Assembly (NCBI RefSeq): GCF_904849725.1
Contig: NC_058522.1
Coordinates: 430,743,529-430,807,528 of the forward strand
Reading direction: 5' to 3'
DNA from: Hordeum vulgare subsp. vulgare
Lineage: Eukaryota; Streptophyta; Magnoliopsida; Poales; Poaceae
DNA: 64,000 nucleotides
The first letter of the stretch is position 1; the number at the start of each line of letters is the position of its first letter. Of the stretch, positions 36,546 through 47,203 are shown piece by piece. A program made the position numbers and the translations under genes. Below the pieces are notes generated by a model. That model saw only the letters and a list, made by a program, of their open reading frames with translations, ran no database searches and was not told the origin of the DNA.

Positions 36546-36780
36546 CTGGGGGTCGAACCCCTGTGCCTCTGGTGTGCAACTCTGTCGCACACCACTGGTC
36601 TGAGAGGCCCTGCTCGACAGAGAAGGCTAATTCAGCAGGATAATATGCACTGCTGCTGTAACACTACTGTCAGGCAAAAATTGAACAAAAGGGGGAGGTG
36701 TATCCCCTGGGATTCGATCCCAGCACCTCGCGGGAACAACCCCAAGTCGCCAACCACTACGCTACGCTGCTGCTACTGAC
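36546..36780 (-). other. Two tRNA-like (Pol III box A/B-like) modules in the solo LTR
   Basis: On the minus strand, 36780-36707 reads TAGCGTAGTGGTTGGC, close to a tRNA D-arm/box A, followed about 35 nt later by GGGATCGAATCCC, a T-arm/box B. The second module (36610-36546) has CAGACCAGTGGTGTGC, a GTGTGC/GCACAC stem like an anticodon arm, then AGGGGTTCGACCCCC as T-arm. Neither has a convincing 7-bp acceptor stem, so they are not called as tRNA genes. Confidence 0.45.
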
Positions 36781-38390
36781 AGAGAGGAGGGGGCATCTCT
36801 GAAGATTATCGTCTCTGCTATGAACATCTCGCGGGCGACCGAACCAGAGGCGGACGGCGGCGACCACCACGCAAACCTACATGCACACACACACTACGGG
36901 GTTGGAGTAGGATCCAAAGGGGATCCTTTCCCGCCTCTAAAGGCACCTGCCGTTGCATCTAACGACGAGCACAACTACTGCCTACTGCACTGCTAGCTGC
37001 CGTTGCAGCAGTGCACAGCACCTCGGCGACGGCTTGAGCTACTCCTGGCTAGAGAGGGAAGTTGTGGGACGGCGGCTGCTCACCGAGGGGGGAAGGAGAG
37101 GAGAGAACGCCGACGTCGTGGAAGAAGACGCGGCGGTGCTGGTCGACGCAGGAGGATGCCGACCGAACCCGAGGAAGGAGGTGCACGTCGGGGACATCGA
37201 GGAAGAAGCTCCAGCTCCGCGCAAAAAATGGAACCCCTCCTGGGTCCTCTTGCTTGCGCAGCTGCGGGGAGGCGACGAGGTGGAAGCTACGCCGGCGACG
37301 AACTCGAACCGGAGCTGGTCATGGCGTTGGGAGCGACCTCAAGCTCTCTGGCGGCGCGGGAGGCAGAAGAGGAGGGAGAGGAGGAACCCTAGCTGCCTGG
37401 GGGAGGGAGAGGAGCGTTATATGAGCCTCGGGGGACGAGCTTGAACCGCTGGATCAAGCTTACGCTGATCGGGGGGCTGCCAATAGATCGTACATGCATG
37501 ACGTCGGGGAAGAAGAAGATGCGCCTCGTCTGGGCCGCTACAGCGAAGGGATACGGGCCAGGGAGAGAAGTTTGCAGCGAGCGAGAGAGAGGGAATGGGC
37601 CGCCAGGGAGAGGGAGCCCACCTTAGGCGCCACATAAGGAAGAAAAATACATCCTAAGTTTATTCCTGTTTACAGAAATAGCAAGGAGAAAAGAAAAGCC
37701 CAAGATAAACTACAAGTGCTAAAATAAAAATGGCACTTGCATTGGACATGTAAAATCTAAACCTAATTAACAAAAATAGAAACAAGAGTTTAGGAGCACG
37801 TAAATATTTTACAAAACAGAATTAACTTGGTCTGTTTTGTAATTATATGCCCCTCAAAACATGTTTTAAAAATAGCAAACACACCACTCCATATCCAACA
37901 CAAAACCTGCTAAACCATGGGCATTTTTAAAAGAGGGAAGGGAGAAGGGAATCTTGACATAGGAGAAATAGAGAGGGAGGGAGGATGGTTTGAAACCTAA
38001 GCAAATACTATCACAAGCATCACCCCACACAAGCTATACACCACATGCAACATCATCACAAGGCTACACATGAAATCACAAGAACACAATGCAACAACAA
38101 GAACACATGGCATGATAAGGAATGCATGCATGCAAAGGAAGAGAAAAATAATAAGGTGACATCACATGAAATAATGAGCATGGGCTCTCTCATAGCATGA
38201 CAAGGTGGACCCACATGAGTTAGGTTCCAAATATGGCAAGGTTACATCTGGGGCACTACACACCGGCAACCACTGCATCACAAGACCAGGTGCCACCGAG
38301 GTGCTGCTCCATGGCAACATCTAGCGCCACAACAAAGCTTCAAACACAGCACAACTGACGCCTCTGGCGGCTTCAATGCAGCTCCGATGG

Positions 38391-38552
38391 CGCTTCGGTG
38401 CAGCACCGGTGATGTTTCGTTGCAACTCCGTCGGTGATGAGCGGCGCTTCAGTGCAGCACCGGCGGTGCTCTGTTTCAACTCCGTTGACGGCGAGCAGCG
38501 CTTCAATGCAGCTCCGCGTGTTGCACTCCATCACCGGCGGCGAGCGGCGCCC
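38391..38552. repeat. 54-bp minisatellite, three diverged units
   Basis: CGCTTC(G/A)(G/A)TGCAGC recurs at 38391, 38445 and 38499, exactly 54 bp apart. Related GCAGCACCGG/GCAACACCGG phrases continue to about 38640. The period is a multiple of three, so a minus-strand frame (38705-38373) stays open with a repeating 18-residue pattern, but it has no recognised domain. It lies about 0.8 kb upstream of the P450 start codon. Confidence 0.75.
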
Positions 38553-39229
38553 GACTGCACTTTGGCCTTTGTGCTGCGTTGCAACACCGGTGGCTAGCAG
38601 CCTAGCCTCCCAGTGCTGCATTGCAGCACCGGCGCCGACGAGCAAGGGTGATGGATGTGCACCGACGTCAGGTAGGCGGGAAGCATTAAGCAGCGTCGAT
38701 GGCATGGCCTGGCTTGCAGCGCCGCCCTCGTCTCCCCTTTGCTACAGCGATGCCCCGACGGTAGGCTGGACAGGATTGAGGGGTGAGAGAGGAAGGAGGT
38801 TTACAGGAAGATCACTTGGTTGATTGTAAACATTTTCCTTTGCTAAAACACATCTAAAAGGGGAAAGACATTTATGTTCCATATCATTGATCTTACGTGA
38901 AGATTAGTGTGGATATTATTTTTTATTTTTTTATTTTATTATACTTAATTTAATATTTTAGATGTACAATAACTATATATGTCACATATAGATGTGTCCT
39001 ACTAAACACACCCTATCAAAAAACATCCCGTGTTGATGTATACAACGCCTATAGTGAAGAGACCCCGTGTTGAGCAGCAGTAAGCTGCCAGCACGTTTTT
39101 TCCCACGAATTGGACGTCAGCATCAGTGTCCTCGTCTAGTTTTCCAATTCCTCCGTACTTTCCCACCAAGTCATCAGACCTCAACCTCAACTTGGCACCA
39201 CGGGCTCCTTCCATTCCACCTCCCCATCT

Positions 39230-39237
39230 TATAAGTA
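39230..39237 (+). promoter_or_regulatory. TATA box of the P450 gene
   Basis: TATAAGTA lies 129 bp before the ATG at 39366. Transcription would be expected about 30 bp downstream, giving a leader of roughly 100 bp. Confidence 0.6.
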
Positions 39238-39365
39238 GGCGCACCGCGAACGCAGATTGAGGCACCACCACAGCGAGCTCAACAGCCAGCTCAAGCTTGA
39301 ATACATCACTCACGCAAGCCCCTTGCATCCATCACCAACAGAGCCACTGCCGCCTCTCGATTCCA

Positions 39366-41451
39366 ATGGAGCTTCCTCAGTGGGCGTCCTTCCTCGGCGT
39401 CGTGCTGGCCTCGGTGCTCTTCCTCAAGGCTGCCCTCCGCCGCCGCCGCCGCCAGTACAACCTCCCGCCGGGCCCCAAGCCGTGGCCGATCATCGGCAAC
39501 CTCAACCTCATCGGCACGCTCCCGCACCGCTCCATCCACGCGCTCTCCAAGCAGTACGGCCCGCTCATGCAACTCCAGTTCGGCTCCTTCCCGGTCGTCG
39601 TCGGCTCCTCCGTCGACATGGCCAAGTTCTTCCTCAAGACCCACGACGTGGTGTTCACCGACCGCCCCAAGACCGCCGCCGGGAGGTACACCACCTACAA
39701 CTACAGCGACATCACCTGGTCCCCCTACGGCGCCTACTGGCGCCAGGCCCGCAAGATGTGCCTCACCGAGCTCTTCAGCGCCAAGCGGCTCGAGTCGTAT
39801 GAGTACATCCGCAGGGAGGAGGTGCTCGGCCTCCTCGGCGACCTGTATCGCGGCGGCGCCGGTGCCGGCCGGGTGGTGGTGCTCAAGGACTACCTGTCCA
39901 CGGTGAGCCTGAACGTGATCACGCGCATGGTGATGGGCAAGAAGTACCTGGAGAAGGAGGTGAGGGACGAGGCTGGGGCGGTGATCACGACGCCCGAGGA
40001 GTTCAAGTGGATGATCGACGAGCTGTTCCTGCTCAACGGCGTGCTCAACATCGGCGACTCCATCCCGTGGCTGGACTGGATGGACCTGCAGGGGTACATC
40101 AAGAGGATGAAGAAGCTGAGCAAGAAGTTCGACCGGTTCCTGGAGCACGTCGTCGACGAGCACAGCGAGCGTCGTCGCAGCGAGGGGGAAAGCTTCGTGG
40201 TCAAGGACATGGTTGACGTGCTGCTGCAGTTCGCCAGCGATCCTGGTCTTGAGGTCAAGCTCAACAGAGAGGGCGTCAAGGCCTTCACTCAGGTGAGTGT
40301 TATTGATTTCCTTCCCTGACCTGAATTAATTATGTTTATCACCTGCTTGCTCCAACAACAACAGACAATTAATATGCTTTCAGACAATTGTATAGTTAGT
40401 CCAAGTAAAAACAAAATAAGTATCATCGTTCTAAGCAGGAAGGGCAACAAGCATATTATGTCCTGTTGCTATCTTCTGTTCTACTCTCTGCTTTGTCTTC
40501 AATAATTCCATTATCTTTTCTTTTATGAGGGGTCAATAATTCCATTATCTGAAGTCTGGGCAAAATAATGGGCTTGTTGATAGGCACGTCCCATCATGTG
40601 TAGAGAACTAGATATGTTCCACCAAAAAACACTAGAGAAATGAACTTTCCAGACCACTGGGCAGAACCCTCAAATTCAGTCGTGACATTGTCATTCATGT
40701 AGATGATGCACGCACTTAATTACTTAGTCACAAGACTCACAACTAATTTTATTAACTATGTGAAGTATCACTCATTAGTTCCGACTTTTCACACTAATCA
40801 ACACCACTTTGAATCGTGCTCATGTAGGACCTCATCGCGGGCGGTACGGAGAGCTCCGCGGTGACAGTGGAATGGGCCCTCTCGGAGCTCCTGAAGAAGC
40901 CAGAGGTGCTTGCCAAAGCCACGGAAGAGTTGGACCGCGTGGTGGGACGAGGCCGATGGGTCACCGAAAAGGACATGCCAAGCCTTCCCTATGTGGATGC
41001 CATCGTCAAAGAGACCATGCGGTTGCATCCAGTTGCGCCGATGCTTGTACCCCGCCTTTCACGTGAGGACACGTCCATCAACGGCTACGACATCCCCGCC
41101 GGCACACGGGTGCTAGTCATGGTGTGGTCTATTGGCCGCGACCCGGAGTTGTGGGAAAAGCCGGAAGAGTTCATGCCAGAGCGGTTCCTCGACAGCAGCC
41201 TTGATGTCAAGGGGCAAAATTATGAGTTGCTTCCGTTTGGGTCGGGACGCAGAATGTGTCCCGGGTATAGTCTTGGGTTGAAGGTGATCCAGGTAAGCCT
41301 CGCGAACCTCCTGCACGGGTTCACGTGGAGGCTTCCTGATGGCGTGGAGCTGAGCATGGAGGAGATCTTCGGACTGTCCACACCGCGCAAGTTCCCACTA
41401 GAGGCTGTCGTGGAGCCCAAACTCCCGGCTCACCTCTACGCCGAGGCTTGA
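39366..41451 (+). CDS. Cytochrome P450, CYP71 clan, CYP92A-like
   Basis: A membrane-anchored monooxygenase of the endoplasmic reticulum using electrons from NADPH-P450 reductase; the substrate cannot be told from sequence. Two exons, 39366-40292 and 40828-41451, joined by a phase-0 GT-AG intron at the position usual for the CYP71 clan, give 516 residues. There is an N-terminal hydrophobic anchor (about 5-23), a basic stretch, the PPGPKPWPIIGN hinge (about 36-47), I-helix AGGTESS (313-319), K-helix KETMR (370-374), PERF (426-429) and heme loop FGSGRRMCPG with Cys453. All key residues are intact and nothing is truncated. The start is the ATG at 39366; upstream in-frame sequence back to 39297 lacks an ATG. 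Hinge and I-helix text resemble CYP92A enzymes; related CYP92 members act on flavonoids, steroids or terpenoids, so function stays open. Confidence 0.93.
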
Positions 41452-41939
41452 ATATTTGATACATGTGTGCCCTCATGTGTTGAGTAATTATTGCTACTTA
41501 TGTTGTTGTATTTTTTCTATATTTTTATAGTATTATATATTATGCATCGTAGGGTCAAGTAAAATAATGAGATTTATAAAGAAAAGTGTGAGACATGGTC
41601 GTCAATTGCTAATTTAGCAAGTGAAATAATGGGAATGTTACTCTTTGAGGACGTGTCTGTCAAAGCCTCGCTTTCTTTAAAAGTTTGTTAATGCTGCTAA
41701 GTTGTTGGTATTTTCAAGTGGTTGTGCATTTGGGTGGTTGTGGTTTGCACGAGTTAGATTCTAGTGACTTAATGAGGATTGCTTGGACCCCTTCTGCACT
41801 ACTGTCAATCTTAGTTTTGTGATTGAATGATTACAAGAATAGTGCTATTTTCAGCCCGCAAGAGTTCAAGTTACTTCGTATTTTTCTGAATTTAATTTAA
41901 GCCTTTCAACGACATGTATTCAGTGGAAGAGACATTTTC
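41452..41939. other. 3' flank of the P450 gene
   Basis: A+T-rich sequence expected to hold the P450 3' UTR. AATAAT-like polyadenylation candidates lie near 41562 and 41624. No other gene is seen. Confidence 0.5.
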
Positions 41940-42530
41940 ATCAACTACAAAAACGTTTGTGAAGACTTCGTCAGTCTCAAGATGATGTGTCCGCTCAGTT
42001 TTTTGGAGATGCTCATAGTGATAGGATATGTATATCTATTCATTTATAGGGATGAATATATATGCGTATGTATGAGCGTTTGTGGGCTCAGTTTTTTGTG
42101 GGCTCTATGAAATTGCAGAAATGATTTGGTTTTTAACATAATACGTGATATTAACTTTCTGCAGGTTATCTTCAAAATTATCGCATTGATCCGCACATGG
42201 TCGTTACTCACTCCTGTGGCAGCCAGGGAGCATATGGTTACTGGGTGTGCCCGTTGGAAGGTGGTAGCACAGGATATCTTCAGCCGGTTTGGATGGCGAC
42301 ATATTAATAGGATAGGTGTTTGAACATCTACATCTTTTAGTCATCTCTGGCTTTGGCGCGAAGCTCGCCTGTATTTTTAATTTTTACTCTTTGTTACTTT
42401 TAGTTGTACTCTGTCGACACTTGTTTTGGTTTAATATATGGCTGCATGCATCTATTGATGCAGAGGCCGAGGCTAAGCCTCATTTTCAAAAAAAATGAGT
42501 GTTTGCACTGTACTGTGTTAAAAAAATACA
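41940..42530 (+). mobile_element. LINE 3' tail with a second LINE 3' end inserted in it
   Basis: The outer piece (about 41940-42082 plus 42495-42530) reads like a Triticeae LINE 3' end: GGAGATGCTCATAGTGATAG, TATGTATGAGCGTTTG, then CACTGTACTGTGTTAAAAAA. It is interrupted by 42083-42494, which ends in ATTGATGCAGAGGCCGAGGC and an A-run. The interruption is bounded by ATGAGCGTTTG (42072-42082) and ATGAGTGTTTG (42495-42505), an 11-bp duplication with one mismatch. Only 3' UTR-like parts remain, with no RT or endonuclease. Naming these as LINE tails rests on remembered family ends. Confidence 0.65.
42083..42494 (+). mobile_element. 5'-truncated LINE 3' end (inner insertion)
   Basis: A 412-bp segment ending in an A-run (42487-42495) and flanked by the near-perfect 11-bp duplication, as expected for target-primed reverse transcription with 5' truncation. 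No coding domain survives. Confidence 0.65.
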
Positions 42531-43086
42531 GCAAAGGAAATTTCAGCTGATACTAATTAGGGCTCCCTTGGTGGTTCTATAGGACAAATTGACTTGAATA
42601 AATCTCTTGAAAAAATTTTTATGAAAACTCATATGTTAGAGATGGGTTTAGAAAACCGAGAAACCACATGCATATACTCAAATCGTTTTTGTACGAAAAT
42701 GCCTCTCTAAGTGAGAGACCCAACAACTATGTATAAGAAAATATATATGTACGTAGTTTGATTCCTAGCCTTATCCTATCCCCCGTTGCACCAATGAGCT
42801 TCATGCTACCGCCGTCAATCTCCGGTGCATGTCGTCTGTGCTACCAGCGGACCTACGTGGTTACAACCGGTGTCACAGGACACCGGGTAGAAATTGCTGG
42901 TACGTTATATATAGGCAAATTTTTGAGCTTGGACACCGGTAAAACTTACAACTGGACACCGGACGGACGATGCTTGGAGCAAGCCCTAGGTGCTGGTCGG
43001 CCCATCTAGTAGTAGCTGCTCATCCTGCCGTCCGTCAGTGTGTTTGCTAGCTAGCTATCGATTGATTGGATCGGAACTATGTATTG
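42531..43086. other. Intergenic, no gene recognised
   Basis: Only short frames without recognised domains. No repeat boundary found. Confidence 0.5.
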
Positions 43087-43088
43087 TA

Positions 43089-43246
43089 CTTTTTTCATTC
43101 CTAAATATAAGTCTTTTATATATTTTACTAAAAAACTACATACGGAACAAAAATAATGAATCTACACCCTAAAGAGAGTCTATATATATTTATATGTAGT
43201 CCTTTAGTAAAATTTTAAAAAAACTTATATTTAGAAACGGGGGAAG
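43089..43246. mobile_element. Stowaway (Tc1/Mariner) MITE
   Basis: A 158-bp element flanked by TA (43087-43088 and 43247-43248). The left end contains CATTCCTAAATATAAGTC and the right end in reverse complement CTTCCCCCGTTTCTAAATAT, diverged forms of the CTCCCTCCGTTCCTAAATATAAG terminus. The interior is A+T-rich and partly self-complementary. Confidence 0.85.
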
Positions 43247-43248
43247 TA

Positions 43249-44560
43249 TGTACGTGTGTAACGTCTGCCCTTTCGGTTGTTGCCTTCTTGTCTCTCCTCT
43301 TCGCGTCGTCGCTCGCTTAGCCGCCGTCAACCTTCAGCTACTTTCCTCGCCCGTTCAGCCACCGCCAGCCATCCGCTACTGCCCTCGTCCTCTACCCCTG
43401 TAGATCGCTAAATAATCCAAGGTAAATAGTTATGGTTCTCTGTAATGTCATAATTTTCGTTCAAGCACGCTCATATATCTTAATTTTCTTTAACTATTGT
43501 CTAAACTATAAGTCTAGGGTTATCGAATTTAATGATGTTATAATTGAGAATCAGATTGCTGCGACTTGACAAGTTTCCTTATGATTCGCATTTGATTGTC
43601 CTTTTTTGATATTCAATCAATATGCTTTATTTATTCGTTATGTTCTTGCATCGACAAACACAGATAATATAATTGGCTGAGCACTTGCGATACATAAGAA
43701 TCGGTGAAGTACAACGGAAATATCTTGCTGTCGCTGATCATATTTCTTTTACTGCTTGAAGTTTCTGTGATTTATTCTTCAACTTTGCATAATCAACTAA
43801 TTTTTCAAGTCAAACACTTCATTTTACTAAGAATTTTTACCTTCAGATATTTTAAGTTGTGTATTGTGTTATTTTTCCCATACAAAAAGAGGGGTGTGTC
43901 ATTTTCATGTATACTAGTGTTTGATATCCATCGTGTATGGTCTATATGTGGACACCGGGAGATTTTCGTTCTGGGTCGCTACCATCAATTTCTATGCGCG
44001 TGTTCCATCATCTTCTGTTACGCTCGTCATTCATAAGTCATGGTGTTAACCGCGATGCTCGTGTTCCTCTTGTCATCTTTGGGAGCTTCAATGTGTAAGA
44101 AACTTTAGGCCATCTCTCCAGACATATCTGTCAGCTGTTTGCAGCAGTCTAAACTTCAGCGTTCAAGGCTCCCTCCTTCCTTCCCCTAATCTCTTTAATT
44201 TCTACTAAATTCTATCAGATGAAGCGTCAGCATGGATTATTAAGACTTGGAACAACAACGCTTTTCTTGGATCGACTTGGTACCGTATTGATCCGCTTAT
44301 CACCAACCCATCGGTTCTCCTCTTGGACCGATGACCTAGATTATGCCCTCATGGGAGGAAATAAAATTTCCTTGACTCGCTTCAAAAGGTGCATCTATTT
44401 GTCAACGGTCCTTTGTCTATTATTCTAGTGGTGTATTAACCGTACAACAGGCCAATTGAACAAATCTACCTACAGTTTTAGTGCTTGTGAAGCAACCCTC
44501 TTCACTGATGTTTTCAACTCCTTATCCCTTCAGAAAATATGTCTTTAGAAAAACTTTAGA
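43249..44560. other. Intergenic, no gene recognised
   Basis: A+T-rich single-copy-looking sequence with frames up to 110 codons (43704-44036) lacking recognisable motifs. A pyrimidine-rich stretch (43260-43400) precedes it. No terminal repeats seen. Confidence 0.45.
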
Positions 44561-44578
44561 CTTGAACTGATTAACAAG

Positions 44579-45670
44579 GAAAATACTTCTCCGACGCCCC
44601 CCCCCCCCCCCCCCGGGCACCTGCTAGGGTTCCTCCCCCACATCCACCATGTCGCCGCCCATCGCCGGCAGCACTCGGTCGGCGCCCCGTCCCCGCTCCC
44701 CTCTCCTTTCCCCACGCGTGCGCTTCCCCTTCACGAGGTAGGGGCGGCGGCGCTGCAGTTCGGCTTGGCAGCGGTCCGACGACCCGGTGGCGGGTGAGGT
44801 GGTGGCGCTGCTCCTTGGTGGCAGTGCAGCGTGGTGGCGTAGGGTGGCCGGTGGCGCGCCCCCGGCCCAGATCTGGGCCCTATGAGCCCCATCTGGGCCC
44901 TAGCGGGTCGGCACCCGATGCGGCTTCGATGTCCTCTGCATGGTGAGGAGGAGGAGCAGCTTGGATGGGGGTGGCGACGCCGACGGTGTGCCTGTTGCAG
45001 CGTGATGGCGGGAGCTTTGCGGGCTTTGAGGTCCCAGTCGGGCCTCGTATGCTCCTGCTATTGCGTCTGGTCGGCTACCATCATTAACAGTGGAGGTTGA
45101 GCCCTCCCGCATGTCGATGGTGTTGTTGTTCCTAGTCCCGGCTCCTTTTGGTCGCTATGCAGGCCTCTCCTTGCGTTGTCGTGGTGAGACGATGTGGGGG
45201 CTTCAAGACCGTGTTGGCGCAGGGTGGAGGTTGGTTTGGTGGCAGGCTCTGGAGCGCTCGAGGTGCAGGCTGGGATCGGGGGAAATCCCTGTCCGCCCGG
45301 TCGACGCCGACGCGGTGGCGCCTTTGGGTGCCGTCGAACCTTCCTTGAGGGTGTCGGGGGCTACCCTTCCTCGCGCCTCGTCGCGTACCATAGGAAACCC
45401 TTGGCAGCAGCGTCGTCATCGTCGCAGTCCTTCTTGAAGGTGTTGATTGGTATCGACGCTTCAGAGTCTTGAAGCTTGGTGGGAGATCCCTGGTGGGCGT
45501 AGCGGTCGCGAGGCTTCCTCGTTTTTTATCTATCCGTCGGTATCGGCATTTATTTCTTTTCTACTTTTTTTTATTTCTTTTGGACGTGATTGTGCTGCTT
45601 CCGCCTGAGCACCTATCAATGGATGTTTCGGCTGGTTGCTCTGTAATACAAAGCGGGAAAACCCCTTTTT
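44579..45670 (+). mobile_element. 1.1-kb retroposon with 18-bp target duplication
   Basis: CTTGAACTGATTAACAAG (44561-44578) and CTTGAACTAATTAACAAG (45671-45688) match at 17 of 18 positions and bracket a 1,092-bp segment. It starts with a poly-C tract, is GC-rich for about 900 bp like a 5' UTR of a non-LTR element, and ends AAAGCGGGAAAACCCCTTTT. Duplications of this length are typical of non-LTR retroposition. There is no RT, so it is non-autonomous or a 5'/3' chimera. The family was not identified. Confidence 0.7.
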
Positions 45671-45688
45671 CTTGAACTAATTAACAAG

Positions 45689-46463
45689 CTAATCCCATTC
45701 TAGTGCGCCTTGGTAGAGAGTTTGTCAAGTTGACTTGGAGCCACAATGTATTCAATCGCATCATCCACACCTAATCATGTGCCTTTCCTTCGATGAGCCG
45801 TAATTTTCAAACCCTACGTTTCCCACCTTAACATCCTTCTTAGTAGGCCTAACATTCGTGTGTCTGCCACCATTTTCTGAGATATGCAGGTTGAATCTCA
45901 TGTTTATGTTTCCAAATTTGTTCGCTAAATTCTTCTCTGGAACTAAAAAATTACATATATCGCCACCACTTGATGCACTAGCCATCGTCGGGCTTCCGGT
46001 CTCTTGTCTAGCCATGCAGTCCAACTAATAGTGTCGTTGTCACATGCGGAGATGGCCATGGGTCCTTCCTCGCAAGCCAATCCAGCGAACCGGAGCAGTA
46101 GATGTTGAACTCTGGTGGCATCGCTAGAGGATAAGGAAAACCCTAGAAAAGACCTAGGGATCTATTGGAGGTAATATTTTGAACAGTTAAGGCATCCTTT
46201 GGTTTTAAGGATTTTGTATGAATTATATAGGGTAGAATTTTTAAAGTAAAAGTTCCTTTAAAGCCCTTTAGTTTATAGGAATGGATTCCTATTACTACGT
46301 AGGAAGTAGGATAGAAACCAGTCCTTCACATATCACCAGCAAAATAATATTAACCTAGACTTAATGAAAAATGCACATCCTATGCATCACATGACATCTC
46401 TTTTACCGAGATAGCGCCTCCATGGACGCTATGCCTTTCAAAGTCGCTACGTCGTTGATCCAA
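45689..46463. other. Intergenic with one unrecognised short frame
   Basis: A minus-strand frame at 46024-45761 (87 codons) is open but has no recognised domain. Around 46185-46320 the text (TTTGGTTTTAAGGATTTT and similar) resembles MITE terminal sequence, but no partner terminus was confirmed. Confidence 0.4.
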
Positions 46464-46466
46464 TAA

Positions 46467-46594
46467 GGCCCCGTTCGGTTCCCCTCCACTCCCGGAGGTG
46501 TGGAGCTGGGTGTGAACCGCGCCATTAAAATGAGTGATACCTTGTCCCGCTCCAGGAGCGGAGTCGAGGGAGCGGAGAGAAACCGAACGGTTCC
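46467..46594. mobile_element. Tourist-like (PIF/Harbinger) MITE
   Basis: A 128-bp element with TAA on both sides (46464-46466, 46595-46597). The left end GGCCCCGTTCGGTTCCCCTC pairs with the right end, in reverse complement GGAACCGTTCGGTTTCTCTC. Confidence 0.82.
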
Positions 46595-46743
46595 TAAATC
46601 AGCAGGGAAGAACTTCCCAAATAATTCCCCTCTGTGTCGAGGCAAACAGCAGCTGATGCTCCTCTTATGATTTTCCTAGTCCTATGATATTTCTTCTTTT
46701 TAGACAAAAGCCTATAATCCTTCTTCCTTTTAGCCTAGCAAAA

Positions 46744-47203
46744 AAGCATACCTGGCCAAACGGGCCGGGCTAAATAGGCCGGCCCGCCAGCCCGCCAAGA
46801 CAGCACGACACGGGTCTGGCCCGACACGATTTAAACGGGTCGTGCCAGGCACGAGGCACGCCTCGGACCGTGCCTGGGTCTGGAGGCTGGGCACGCGGGC
46901 CGACACGACACGGATCGTTTATTTTTTTTACATATTTTTAAATATTTTTAATATATATATACATAATATATTGTCCAATAGGTCTAAAAACAAGCCCATG
47001 AGGCTGAAATTATGCAGCCCAGCGTGCTAATCGGGCCAACCGACCCGTTTAGTAACCGGGCCGTGCTTGGGCCTGGAGGCGTAGCCCACGGGCTGGCATG
47101 GCACGGCCCGATTACTAAACGTGCCTCGGCGGGCCATGCCAGGCCAGGCACGTTTAGCACGGGCCGTGCCGTGCGGTGCCGGGCCGGCCCGTTTGGCCAG
47201 CTA
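46744..47203. mobile_element. hAT-like MITE in the CTU1 upstream region
   Basis: About 460 bp rich in GGGCC/GGCCC, with internal termini CTGGCCAAACGGGCCGGG and its complement (CCGGCCCGTTTGGCCAG). It is flanked by TAGCAAAA at 46736-46743 and 47204-47211, an 8-bp duplication as hAT elements make. It ends 286 bp before the CTU1 start codon. Confidence 0.72.

Larger units (their letters stand above)
32788..38260 (-). repeat. Solo LTR (5.5 kb) of a Sukkula/Erika-like family
   Basis: On the minus strand this 5,473-bp block starts TGTAGTGCCCCAGATGTAAC and ends CATCTTGGACGTTACA. Several stretches match the LARD LTR nearby, for example around 33176-33190 (GTGAGCCACGGGGACTCAGC), 33559-33570 and 33865-33895, so the two families are related but distinct. 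Flanks are CCCCG and CACCG, a target duplication with one mismatch. No second LTR, primer-binding site or internal domain adjoins it. It contains a CA-rich stretch (36170-36410), two tRNA-like modules (36546-36780) and a GC-rich part with long but meaningless frames (36840-37620). Confidence 0.78.

Noticed and set aside
36546..36780. Functional tRNA genes
   Set aside because: Box A and box B-like sequences exist, but acceptor stems and a clear anticodon arm are lacking in at least one module, and both lie inside an LTR.
36953..37444. 163-codon plus-strand frame in the solo LTR
   Set aside because: GC-rich, Glu/Arg/Gly-biased, inside an LTR, with no domain.
39297..39365. N-terminal extension of the P450
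   Set aside because: It would start at TTG and precede the normal membrane anchor. The ATG at 39366 gives a standard P450 N terminus.
39306..40163. 285-codon frame opposite the P450 first exon
   Set aside because: Antisense shadow of a well-supported P450 exon.
45761..46024. 87-codon minus-strand frame as a gene
   Set aside because: No recognisable family and no gene context. Mentioned only as an open frame in the intergenic entry.
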